Below the pieces are notes generated by a model. That model had not been told where the DNA came from. It made no database searches and saw nothing but the letters and a program-made list of their open reading frames with translations. Of a DNA stretch of 49,413 bases, positions 33,127 to 43,365 are shown piece by piece. The stretch's first letter is position 1; each line of letters starts with the position of its first letter. The position numbers and the translations under genes are program-made. Source of the stretch: an uncultured Nitriliruptoraceae bacterium. GTDB lineage: Bacteria > Actinomycetota > Nitriliruptoria > Nitriliruptorales > Nitriliruptoraceae. Where the stretch lies: contig CAJXTG010000010.1 of NCBI GenBank assembly GCA_913060655.1, forward strand, positions 1 through 49,413. Direction: 5' to 3'.

Positions 33127-34005
33127 TCAGTCTACGGCCACGTCCCGGCGCCGCTTCCGGGGCAGCGCCGGACCGCCCTCGGCCCGGGTGGGGACGCGCC
33201 GGGCACGGGTCAGGAACGCGGTGTGGGCGACCATCCGGTGCGCCGGGCGGACCGCGACGCCGTCGACGTCCCACCCGCGCACGAGCGTCTCCGACGTCGC
33301 CACGTCGGTGTAGGCGCCGTGGTCCCACAGCGCCTCGGTCACCTGCATCACCTGCGGGACCGACGGGAGGTAGGTGAGGAGGATGCCGCCGGGGGCGAGG
33401 GCCCCCGCGGCCGGGCCGACGCAGTGCCACGGCTCCGGGAGGTCGAGCACGACCCGGTGCGCGGCACGGTCCCGCAGCACGTCGCTGACGTCACCGATGA
33501 CCAGTTCCCAGTTGGCGACCGGCCCACCGTGGAACCGCTCGACGTTGCGGCGCGCGTCGGCGGCGTGGTCCTCACGGCGCTCGACGGACATGACGGTGCC
33601 GCCGGGTCCCACCGCGTCGAGCAGGGCGAGGCTGAGGGCGCCGGAGCCGGCCCCGGCCTCGATGACGTGCATCCCGGGGCGCACGTCGGCCAGCGCGACG
33701 ATCATCGCCTGGTCCTTGGGGTAGACGACCTGGGCACCCCGGCGCATCTTGAGGACGAAGTCCTCCCGCGTGGGGCGCAGCGCGATCACCTCGACGCCCT
33801 TGGGGGTGCGCACGATGGAGCCCTCGGGCCGTCCGAGGAGGTCGTCGTGGGCGACGGCCCCGGAGTGCGAGTGCCAGGTCCCGCCGGCCTCGAGGACGAC
33901 GAGGGAGCGGCGCCCGCGCTCGTCGCGCAGCACGACGAGCTCACCGTCCGACAGCGGGTCGGGTGTCCCGGGGGTGACGACGCGCCCCGGCGGCGTGCCG
34001 CTCAT
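33127..34005 (-). CDS. trmI: tRNA (adenine-58-N1)-methyltransferase
   Basis: A 292-residue SAM-dependent enzyme that makes m1A58 in tRNA. An N-terminal beta domain is followed by the Rossmann fold: VRPGMHVIEAGAGSGALSLALL (SAM loop), GTVMSVERREDHA, and VVLDLPEPWHCVGPAA with the catalytic LDLPEPW motif. It resembles the mycobacterial TrmI, whose gene also neighbours mpa. The ATG at 34005 overlaps the GH65 stop by four bases. The arc promoter candidate lies at its 3' end. SAM consumption connects it functionally with AhcY at 8820-10148. Confidence 0.93.
   Translation of the reverse strand: MSGTPPGRVVTPGTPDPLSDGELVVLRDERGRRSLVVLEAGGTWHSHSGAVAHDDLLGRPEGSIVRTPKGVEVIALRPTREDFVLKMRRGAQVVYPKDQAMIVALADVRPGMHVIEAGAGSGALSLALLDAVGPGGTVMSVERREDHAADARRNVERFHGGPVANWELVIGDVSDVLRDRAAHRVVLDLPEPWHCVGPAAGALAPGGILLTYLPSVPQVMQVTEALWDHGAYTDVATSETLVRGWDVDGVAVRPAHRMVAHTAFLTRARRVPTRAEGGPALPRKRRRDVAVD
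33129..33134 (-). promoter_or_regulatory. candidate -10 box (TAGACT) of arc
   Basis: The minus-strand hexamer overlaps the trmI stop codon and lies 27 bases before the arc ATG, giving a leader of about 20 bases. It would let the Pup locus be expressed separately from acnA-msrA-GH65-trmI. Confidence 0.45.
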
Positions 34006-36419
34006 GGCGTGCCCGTCGGGACGGCCCGGCGCTCCGGTGCCTCCGAGGGGGCGAGCCAGCCGGGCGGCCCGTCCCGGTCGACGGGCTGCCCCGCGTGGAG
34101 GGTGACCGGCTCGTCCCGGACGGTGACCTCCAGCGGCTCACCGTCGGCGAGGAGGAGCGTGAGGCGCGTCCCGGCGAGCGTGACGCGCAGGGTCCGGCCG
34201 CGGAAGCGCAGGGTGAACGCCAGGCTGCGCCAGCCCGTCGGCAGCCGCGGATCGAAGCTGAGCTGCCCGCCGTGGTCGCGCATGCCACCGAAGCCGTAGA
34301 CGAGGGCCATCCACACCCCACCGGTCGAGGCGACGTGCACGCCGTCGACGACGTTGGCGTTCACGTCGGCGAGGTCCATCAGCAGCGCGTACCGGAAGTA
34401 CTCCTCCGCGAGGGCCTCGTAGCCGATCTCCGCCGCCATGATCGCCTGGACGCAGGCGGACAGGGATGAGTCACCGGTCGTGATCGGGTCGTAGTGGTCG
34501 AAGTTGCGGCGCTTCTGCTCGATGGAGAACTCGTCGCCGAGGAGGAACATGGCGAGGACGACGTCGGCCTGCTTGATGACCTGGTGGCGGTAGATGACGA
34601 GCGGGTGGTAGTGCAGCAGCAGCGGGTACCGGTCGATCGGTGTCGCCGCGAAGTCCCACGCCTCCTTCTCGAGGAACGACTCGTCCTGGGGGTGGATGCC
34701 CCGCTCGGCGTCGAACGGCACGTACATCGCCTCCGCGCAGCGACGCCACCCGTCGACCTCGTCCGTGGTGAGCTCGAGCCTGCCCGCGAGGGCCGCGAAC
34801 GTCGCCGGATGCTCCGTCTGGAGCCACTCGACGACGTCGACGGCGTCGCGCAGGTTGCGACGCGCCATCAGGTTCGTGAACAGGTTGTCGTTGACGACCG
34901 TCGTGTACTCGTCCGGTCCCGTCACCCCGTGGATGTGGAAGCGGTCGTCGACCGGGTTGAAGAAGCCGAGGCCCGCCCACATGCGCGCGGTCGACACGAG
35001 GATCTCCGCGCCGAGGTCGGCGAGGATCCCGTGGTCACCGCGGACGTCGACGTACTTGCGCAGCGCGTAGGCGATGTCCGCGTTGATGTGGTACTGCGCC
35101 GTCCCGGCGGCGTAGTAGGAGGACGCCTCCTCCCCGTTGATGGTGCGCCACGGGAACAGGGCGCCGCGCTCCGACAGCTCCGCCGCCCGGTTGCGCGCGT
35201 GCGGGAGCATGGCCTCCCGGAACCGCAGCAGGTTGCGCGTGATCCGTGGTTCGGTGTAGGTCAGGAACGGGGTCACGTAGATCTCGGTGTCCCAGAAGTA
35301 GTGCCCCTCGTAGGCCTGGCCCGTCAGCCCCTTCGCCGGGATGCCGGTGGTCTCCGCCCGTGCCGACGCCTGGTGCAGCTGGAACAGGTTCCAGCGGATG
35401 GCCTGCTGGAAGCGCGCCGGCCCGTCGAGGACGACGTCGGCCCGTTCCCAGAACCCGTCGAGCTCCGCCCGCTGCCCGGCGTGCAGCGCCCCGACGCCGA
35501 GCGCGACCGCACGGTCCAGCGAGCGCAGGCCGCGGTCGACGAGCTCGACGGAGGGCACGTGCCGGGACGTGTGGTACGTGAAGAACTTGTCGACGCGGAT
35601 CGGCACGCCGGCCTCGGCGTCGGCGGTGAACACGATCTTGCCGAGGTCCTCCGTCCACGTGGTCGAGGTGCGGACCGGCGTGTCGGCGTGGACCCGATGG
35701 TCGACGCCGACGCTCATGGTCATCCGGGAGTTCGTCGTCTGGTAGCCGGTGACGAGCCGCATCCCGTCCTCGACGTGCGTCCGGGCCCGGAGCACCCGGT
35801 CGCTGAACACCCGGGCGCGCCGCGGGTCGTGCCCGTCACTGCCGACGCGGCGCTCGTCGAGCGCGGCGGAGTCCTGGCGGTTGAGCACCTGCGAGCTGAT
35901 GACGACCGGTGCGTCGGTGTCGACCTCGACCTCCATGGTGATGACGCCGAGGTGCCGGTGCTCCAGCGACACCATGCGGGACGAGCGGACCGTCACGTGC
36001 TTCCCGCTCGGCGTGGCCCACACGAGCTCACGTCGCAGGATGCCGTCACGCATGTCGAGGCTGCGCTCGTAGGACACGATCCGCGCGGTCGGCAGGTGGA
36101 GCGGTTCGTCGTCGACGTACAGCTTCATGATCGTGACGTCGGGCACGTTCACGATGGTCTGCCCGGTCCGCGCGAACCCGAACGCCTGCTCGGCATGGAC
36201 GATCGGCCACGTCTCGTGGAAGCCGTTGAGGAACGAGCCCGACTCGACGGCCGGGCGGGCCTCCTCGAGGAGCCCGCGGACGCCGATGAAGCCGTTGGAC
36301 AGCGCGAAGATCGTCTCCGCGTTCCCCATCCACTCCTCGGTGAAGCCGCGCTCGACGATGCGCCACGGGTCGTCGGGGTACAGCGCCTCCGGAGGGACGC
36401 GCATGCGCCGGGGGATCAC
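34002..36419 (-). CDS. glycoside hydrolase family 65 protein (disaccharide phosphorylase or hydrolase)
   Basis: An 805-residue GH65 enzyme; members phosphorolyse maltose, trehalose, kojibiose or related alpha-glucosides to glucose and beta-glucose-1-phosphate. WRIVERGF and [16 protein letters not shown] open the N-terminal beta-sandwich. [19 protein letters not shown] and [16 protein letters not shown] (Glu504 is the predicted general acid) lie in the (alpha/alpha)6 barrel, and a beta-sheet domain ends the chain ([16 protein letters not shown]). GTG start at 36419 overlaps msrA by four bases. No beta-phosphoglucomutase gene is adjacent. The sugar cannot be deduced from sequence alone. Confidence 0.88.
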   Translation of the reverse strand: MIPRRMRVPPEALYPDDPWRIVERGFTEEWMGNAETIFALSNGFIGVRGLLEEARPAVESGSFLNGFHETWPIVHAEQAFGFARTGQTIVNVPDVTIMKLYVDDEPLHLPTARIVSYERSLDMRDGILRRELVWATPSGKHVTVRSSRMVSLEHRHLGVITMEVEVDTDAPVVISSQVLNRQDSAALDERRVGSDGHDPRRARVFSDRVLRARTHVEDGMRLVTGYQTTNSRMTMSVGVDHRVHADTPVRTSTTWTEDLGKIVFTADAEAGVPIRVDKFFTYHTSRHVPSVELVDRGLRSLDRAVALGVGALHAGQRAELDGFWERADVVLDGPARFQQAIRWNLFQLHQASARAETTGIPAKGLTGQAYEGHYFWDTEIYVTPFLTYTEPRITRNLLRFREAMLPHARNRAAELSERGALFPWRTINGEEASSYYAAGTAQYHINADIAYALRKYVDVRGDHGILADLGAEILVSTARMWAGLGFFNPVDDRFHIHGVTGPDEYTTVVNDNLFTNLMARRNLRDAVDVVEWLQTEHPATFAALAGRLELTTDEVDGWRRCAEAMYVPFDAERGIHPQDESFLEKEAWDFAATPIDRYPLLLHYHPLVIYRHQVIKQADVVLAMFLLGDEFSIEQKRRNFDHYDPITTGDSSLSACVQAIMAAEIGYEALAEEYFRYALLMDLADVNANVVDGVHVASTGGVWMALVYGFGGMRDHGGQLSFDPRLPTGWRSLAFTLRFRGRTLRVTLAGTRLTLLLADGEPLEVTVRDEPVTLHAGQPVDRDGPPGWLAPSEAPERRAVPTGTP

Positions 36420-37065
36420 GGCGTGGTGCCCAGCGGTGCGTAGGCGGCCTGGCAGAAGCCGTGGTTGCAGTACCCACCCGGATGCTTGGCCAGGTACTGC
36501 TGGTGCTCCTCCTCCGCGTGGTAGAGCGCCCCCAGCGGTTCGATCGCCGTCGTGATGGTCCCGTGCCCCGAGGCGGTGAGCAGCTCCTGGTAGCGGGCGC
36601 GGCTCGCCTCGGCGACCGCGGCCTGCTCATCATCGGTGGTCAGCACGATCGAGCGGTACTGCGTGCCGACGTCGTTGCCCTGCCGCATGCCCTGTGTCGG
36701 GTCGTGCTGCTCCCAGAACGGTGCGAGCAGCGCCTCGAAGCTGATGACCGTCGGGTCGTACACGGCCACCGCCACCTCCGCGTGGCCCGTGCGCCCCGTG
36801 CAGACCTCGCGGTAGGTGGGGTTCGGCGTCGTCCCGCCCGCGTAGCCCACGAAGGTGGTCCACACGCCGTCGAGCTGCCACAGGATGCGCTCCGCCCCCC
36901 AGAAGCAGCCCATGCCGAGGACCGCCAGGCGGGTGCCCTCCGGCCACGGCGGCACGATCGGCCGGCCGTGCACGAAGTGCACCCCGCGCAGCTCGACCGG
37001 CTCGGAACGTCCGGGGAGCGCGTCCTCCGGACGCACGACCTCCACGGACCGGCCGAGGCCGAACA

Positions 37066-37066
<1 letters not shown>
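36416..37066 (-). CDS. msrA: peptide methionine-S-sulfoxide reductase MsrA
   Basis: A 216-residue repair enzyme that reduces the S-epimer of methionine sulfoxide in proteins. The catalytic GMGCFWGAE motif has Cys54 as nucleophile. [22 protein letters not shown] and [23 protein letters not shown] are family blocks, and GGYCNHGFC near the end offers resolving cysteines for thioredoxin-dependent recycling. The N-terminal 45 residues are the extension seen in the E. coli-like long form. The ATG shares one base with the acnA stop codon (TGATG). Confidence 0.95.
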
Positions 37067-39726
<2,660 letters not shown>

Positions 39727-39789
39727 GCGGGCTCCTGGGCGCCGCACGGCCCCGACCGGCGGCTGCGATGACGTCTCCGTGGACCGGGG

Positions 39790-39795
39790 ACCGTA
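39790..39795 (-). promoter_or_regulatory. candidate -10 box (TACGGT) of acnA
   Basis: A minus-strand hexamer in the 162-base divergent gap, about 65 bases before the acnA ATG. It lies 12 bases from the opposite-facing gpmA site. Confidence 0.35.
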
Positions 39796-39807
39796 CCCGA
39801 CGGGCGC

Positions 39808-39813
39808 TAGCGT
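39808..39813 (+). promoter_or_regulatory. candidate -10 box (TAGCGT) of gpmA
   Basis: This lies within GCTAGCGTC, the same 9-mer found at the aat/murJ palindrome. It is about 76 bases before the gpmA ATG. Confidence 0.45.
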
Positions 39814-39888
39814 CCCCCTGGCGGTGCCGCCGGCCTGCGGCACCCGACGAGCCCCGCTCGTGCGCCGACCGTCACGCCGGAGGGTCCG

Positions 39889-40494
39889 ATGCCTCACCTC
39901 GTCCTCGTCCGCCACGGCCAGTCGCTGTGGAACCTCCAGAACCGGTTCACCGGCTGGGTCGACGTCCCGCTCACGCCCGAGGGTGAGGCGGAGGCGCGCC
40001 GTGCCGGCGAACGGCTGCGCGGGCGCCGCTTCGACGTCGCCTACACCTCCGCGCTCGTCCGTGCCCAGGAGACGCTGCGCCTGCTGGTGGACAGCGCCGG
40101 GATCGACGTGCCGGTCATCCGGGACGCCGCGCTGAACGAGCGCGACTACGGCGACCTCGCGGGGCTGAACAAGGCGGCGACGGCCGAGCGGTACGGCGCC
40201 GAGCAGGTGCACGTCTGGCGCCGGTCCTTCGACGTGGCCCCGCCCGGCGGCGAGTCGCTCAAGGACACCGCCGCCCGCACGCTGCCGTTCTTCGAGCGCG
40301 CCATCCTCGAGGACGTGCGCGCCGGTCGTGACGTGCTCGTCGTCGCCCACGGCAACTCGAACCGGTCCATCGTCATGCGGCTCGACGGGCTCGACGAGGA
40401 GGCGGTGACGTCGCTCGAGCTCGCCACCGGCGTCCCGCTCGACTACGAGCTCGACACGACGGGCGCCGTGCTCGGCAAGGACGTGCTCGACTGA
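39889..40494 (+). CDS. gpmA: 2,3-bisphosphoglycerate-dependent phosphoglycerate mutase, short form
   Basis: A 201-residue glycolytic enzyme interconverting 3- and 2-phosphoglycerate through a phosphohistidine. [20 protein letters not shown] gives His9 as the phosphorylated residue. [28 protein letters not shown] and [14 protein letters not shown] (second catalytic His) are diagnostic. Typical GpmA is 230-250 residues; this one ends soon after the core, lacking the usual C-terminal tail, as in known shorter bacterial variants. GGAGG lies upstream of the ATG (GCCGGAGGGTCCGATG). It is followed by a NUDIX gene. Confidence 0.93.
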   Translation: MPHLVLVRHGQSLWNLQNRFTGWVDVPLTPEGEAEARRAGERLRGRRFDVAYTSALVRAQETLRLLVDSAGIDVPVIRDAALNERDYGDLAGLNKAATAERYGAEQVHVWRRSFDVAPPGGESLKDTAARTLPFFERAILEDVRAGRDVLVVAHGNSNRSIVMRLDGLDEEAVTSLELATGVPLDYELDTTGAVLGKDVLD

Positions 40495-40571
40495 GCGGCG
40501 TCGACGACCCCCGTGGACCGCGGCTGCGCACCGTCCTCGCCGCACACCGCCCCGGCGACGACGAGGAGCGG

Positions 40572-41060
40572 GTGGCGGTCCGGACCCTCATCGACCTGCT
40601 CGCAGGCCCCGCCGACCCGTTCGTGCGCACGACCCTGCCCACGCACGTGACCGCGTCGGCGGTCGTGGAGGACCCCGCCGACGGATCGGTGCTGCTGCAT
40701 CTCCATCGCCGCCTCGACCGCTGGCTGCAGCCCGGTGGGCATCTGGAGCCCGGCGAGCGGCCGGAGGTGGCCGCCCGTCGGGAGACGCTCGAGGAGACCG
40801 GCATCGACGCCGCCCACCCCGCGTCCGGACCGCGGCTGCTGCACGTCGACGAGCATCCGGGACCCGACGGGCACGTCCACCTCGACCTGCGCTACCACCT
40901 GCTGGCCCGGCGCGACGCGGCCCCGACGGGGCCGGGCGAGCGGACCGGGGTCGGGGCGGGGCCGACGCTGCGCTGGTGCGCCGTCGCCGAGGCCGTCACG
41001 CTGACCGACCGCTCGCTCGCCCGGGCACTGCGTCGCCTCCCCGGGCGGCCGACCGGCTGA
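40572..41060 (+). CDS. NUDIX hydrolase
   Basis: A 162-residue (minimal) nucleotide-diphosphate hydrolase with the NUDIX box [20 protein letters not shown] followed by TGI, which fits GX5EX7REUXEEXGU except for Thr at the hydrophobic position. The substrate is unknown. The GTG at 40572 is the first ordinary start in this frame, but the preceding codons ([16 protein letters not shown]) look like a natural N-terminal helix of actinobacterial NUDIX proteins. Translation may therefore begin at a CTG at 40491 that overlaps the gpmA stop by four bases (CTGA). It converges on nucS through a stop-codon palindrome. Confidence 0.85.
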   Translation: MAVRTLIDLLAGPADPFVRTTLPTHVTASAVVEDPADGSVLLHLHRRLDRWLQPGGHLEPGERPEVAARRETLEETGIDAAHPASGPRLLHVDEHPGPDGHVHLDLRYHLLARRDAAPTGPGERTGVGAGPTLRWCAVAEAVTLTDRSLARALRRLPGRPTG

Positions 41061-41074
41061 CCGGCCGCGGTCAG
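41057..41074. terminator. bidirectional hairpin containing both stop codons (NUDIX/nucS)
   Basis: CTGACCG, a 4-base loop and CGGTCAG. The TGA of the NUDIX gene and the TGA of nucS (seen as TCA) occupy mirror positions in the stem. It could act as a weak bidirectional terminator. Confidence 0.45.
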
Positions 41075-41736
41075 AGGGCGAACAGGCGCGGCGCGAGCTC
41101 GTCCTCGCCCCGCAGGGTGGGCAGGTCGACCTCGACCCAGCCCATCCCCCGCGACTCGGCGAGCACCCGCGCCTGCGGGCGCACCGCCGTGGCGACGAGG
41201 ATGCCGCGGACGCCGGACAGCTCGGGGTCGCGAGCGAGCCGCTCCAGGTAGCGGGTCAGCTGCTCGACCCCGTCGATCTCCCCGACCCGCTTGATCTCCA
41301 CCGCCACCGACGTGCCGTCGACGCCACGGCAGAGGAGGTCGACCGGTCCGATGTCGGTGCGGAACTCGCGGGTGACGGTCCGCAGGCCCGGTTCGATGTG
41401 CTCGGGGTGGTCGGCGAGGAGCTCCTGCAGCTCCCGTTCGACCCCGTCCATGGTCAGGCCGCGCTCCGTGTCCAGCTCGACCCGGACGTCCTGCAGGACC
41501 TCCTCGAAGTGGATCTCGAGCCGCTCCCCCGCCGGGTTGGTGACGACCCAGCGGTCCTCGGACTCGGTGACCGTGTTGGGGGCGTTCATCCAGTTCAGCG
41601 GCTTGTAGGCGCCGACGTCGGCGTGCACGGCGACGCAGCCGTCCGCCTTGACCAGGATGAGCCGCACGCCCGACGCGAGCGTGGACGCGAGGCGACCGGA
41701 GTAGGTCGCGGAGCAGCGGGCGATGACGAGGCGCAC
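41071..41736 (-). CDS. nucS: mismatch-specific endonuclease NucS (EndoMS)
   Basis: A 221-residue nuclease that cuts both strands at G-T, G-G and T-T mismatches, the basis of non-canonical mismatch repair in Actinomycetota lacking MutS/MutL. The N-terminal DNA-binding domain contains LILVKADGCVAVHADVGAYKPLNWM. The C-terminal RecB-like nuclease domain has DIGPVDLLCRG and VAVEIKRVGEIDGVEQLTRYLE (catalytic Asp, Glu-x-Lys). The last residues (PRLFAL) resemble the clamp-binding tail of the family. GTG start at 41736 has no Shine-Dalgarno sequence, and a TAGGTT box lies seven bases upstream, so the mRNA is probably leaderless. Confidence 0.95.
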   Translation of the reverse strand: MRLVIARCSATYSGRLASTLASGVRLILVKADGCVAVHADVGAYKPLNWMNAPNTVTESEDRWVVTNPAGERLEIHFEEVLQDVRVELDTERGLTMDGVERELQELLADHPEHIEPGLRTVTREFRTDIGPVDLLCRGVDGTSVAVEIKRVGEIDGVEQLTRYLERLARDPELSGVRGILVATAVRPQARVLAESRGMGWVEVDLPTLRGEDELAPRLFAL

Positions 41737-41742
41737 GCGCGC

Positions 41743-41748
41743 AACCTA
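41743..41748 (-). promoter_or_regulatory. candidate -10 box (TAGGTT) of nucS, leaderless
   Basis: The hexamer ends six bases before the GTG at 41736, so transcription would start at or near the start codon. Confidence 0.45.
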
Positions 41749-41802
41749 CCGACCCGCCGGGTGCGGCCGGTCCGGCCGTCGCCGACCCGCCGGTGCCGGC
41801 CC

Positions 41803-41808
41803 TAGCAT
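41803..41808 (+). promoter_or_regulatory. candidate -10 box (TAGCAT) of ychF
   Basis: The hexamer lies 81 bases before the ychF ATG. It overlaps the first of three GCATCCGC 8-mers (41805-41812, 41818-41825, 41826-41833) in the leader. Confidence 0.4.
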
Positions 41809-41889
41809 CCGCCCACCGCATCCGCGCATCCGCACGCCACGCCCCCGGCACCGCAGCCCGGCCCGGGGTCGCGCCCCTCCGAGGTCCCC

Positions 41890-42981
41890 ATGTCGCTCTC
41901 CGTCGGACTCGTCGGCCTGCCGAACGTCGGCAAGTCGACCCTGTTCAACGCGCTGTCGCGCGCCGGTGCGGAGGCGGCGAACTTCCCGTTCTGCACGATC
42001 GAGCCGAACGTCGGGGTCGTCCCGGTGCCGGACGTCCGGCTCGACACGCTGGCCGGGCTCGCCGGCTCGGAGCGGGTCGTGCACGCGGCGATGCGGTTCG
42101 TCGACATCGCCGGGCTGGTCGAGGGGGCGTCGCGCGGCGAGGGGCTCGGCAACCAGTTCCTCGCGCACATCCGGGAGGTCGACGCGGTCTGCCACGTCGT
42201 CCGGTGCTTCGAGGACCCCGACGTCATCCATGTCCGCGGCGGCATCGACCCGCTCGGGGACGTCGCGATCGTCGAGACGGAGCTGCTGCTGAAGGATCTC
42301 GACACGGTCACCAAGCGGCTGGAGCGCAGCCGCCGTGCCGCCCGCAGCGGCGACCGGGCGCTGCAGCGCGAGGCGGAGCTGGTCGCCGAGCTCGCCGCCC
42401 ACCTGGAGGCCGGGTCGGTCGCGCGGACGTGGCACGGGGAGCTCGACCCGGCGGTCCGGCGCGAGCTCTCCCTCCTGACCGACAAGCCGGTGCTGTACGC
42501 GGCGAACGTCGCGGAGGACGAGCTCGCCACCGGCAACGCGGCGAGCGCCGCGGTCGTGGCGCACGCGGAGGCGCACGGGGACGTCGCCGTGCTCGTGTCC
42601 GCCCGCGTGGAGGCGGAGCTCGCCGAGCTCGAGCAGGACGAGCGGGCCGAGTACCTCGCGTCCCTCGGCGTCGAGTCGTCGGGGCTCGAGCGGCTCATCG
42701 CCAGCGCCTACCGCCTGCTCGGCCTCATCACCTTCCTCACCGCCGGGCCGACGGAGGCGCGGGCATGGACCGTCCGGGAGGGTGCGACCGCCCCGGAGGC
42801 CGCCGGGACGATCCACACCGACTTCGAGCGCGGCTTCATCAAGGCGGAGGTCATCGCCTACGACGACTACGTCGCCGGTGGGAGCGAGGCGGCCGCCCGC
42901 GACGCGGGGCGGCTGCGCATCGAGGGCCGGGAGTACCGGGTGGTCGACGGCGACGTCATCCACTTCCGCCACAACGTCTGA
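41890..42981 (+). CDS. ychF: redox-regulated ATPase/GTPase YchF (OLA1 family)
   Basis: A 363-residue OBG-family P-loop NTPase that associates with ribosomes and prefers ATP. G1 is GLPNVGKSTLFN (about 9-20), followed by NFPFCTIEPNVG, the G3 block VDIAGLVEGASRGEGLGNQFL, and a coiled-coil insertion (LERSRRAARSGDRALQREAELV). The C-terminal TGS domain includes TIHTDFERGFIKAEVIAYDDYV and ends DVIHFRHNV, the family's invariant tail. A GAGGTCCCC run precedes the ATG. It converges on the DUF1499-like gene with only six bases between stops. Confidence 0.96.
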   Translation: MSLSVGLVGLPNVGKSTLFNALSRAGAEAANFPFCTIEPNVGVVPVPDVRLDTLAGLAGSERVVHAAMRFVDIAGLVEGASRGEGLGNQFLAHIREVDAVCHVVRCFEDPDVIHVRGGIDPLGDVAIVETELLLKDLDTVTKRLERSRRAARSGDRALQREAELVAELAAHLEAGSVARTWHGELDPAVRRELSLLTDKPVLYAANVAEDELATGNAASAAVVAHAEAHGDVAVLVSARVEAELAELEQDERAEYLASLGVESSGLERLIASAYRLLGLITFLTAGPTEARAWTVREGATAPEAAGTIHTDFERGFIKAEVIAYDDYVAGGSEAAARDAGRLRIEGREYRVVDGDVIHFRHNV

Positions 42982-42991
42982 CCGCGGTCAG
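42978..42991. terminator. 14-bp palindrome containing both stop codons (ychF/DUF1499)
   Basis: CTGACCG is followed directly by CGGTCAG, so the ychF TGA and the opposing TGA are mirror images. It has the same CTGACCG arms as the hairpin at 41057-41074. Confidence 0.4.
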
Positions 42992-43365
42992 GCGCTGCGG
43001 ATCGCCCCGTCGATGGCCCGCAGCAGCGCCTCGGCACGCCCCCGCGGATGGGCGGCCGCCCGCAGCGCCAGCGGTGTCGCCATCCGCAGGTCGACGCGTC
43101 CGGCCTCGGCGTCGATGCGCACCTCGACGTCGGTGGGGACGCGCAGCCAGGCCGACCGGACCACCGCGTGGACCGCGAGGTCGTCCCGCTCCAGCACGCG
43201 GGCCCGCGGCATGCGGCCCAGCACCTGCAGCACCGCCCCCAGCACGACCGCGGCGGGCGCGGCGACGGCGAGCGGTTCGATGCGGCGCAGCGGCGCGGTG
43301 ACCGGCGCCCGTGTCGACACGCACACGCCGCGACCGCACGGTGGGAGCGGACGCGGCGCGGTCAC
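42988..43365 (-). CDS. DUF1499-like small protein
   Basis: A 125-residue protein. Residues 55-125 (VLERDDLAVHAVVRSAWLRVP, TDVEVRIDAEAGRVDLRMATPLALRA, RAEALLRAIDGAI) resemble the DUF1499 family, in which a predicted sterol/lipid-type fold carries the DDVEVRxD motif. The N-terminal 50 residues are Ala/Pro-rich with a moderately hydrophobic stretch (VAAPAAVVLGAVLQVLG). No catalytic motif is known. The ATG at 43365 overlaps the stop of the acyl-CoA ligase by four bases, so the two are translated together. The family assignment is by pattern and moderate. Confidence 0.55.
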   Translation of the reverse strand: MTAPRPLPPCGRGVCVSTRAPVTAPLRRIEPLAVAAPAAVVLGAVLQVLGRMPRARVLERDDLAVHAVVRSAWLRVPTDVEVRIDAEAGRVDLRMATPLALRAAAHPRGRAEALLRAIDGAIRSA

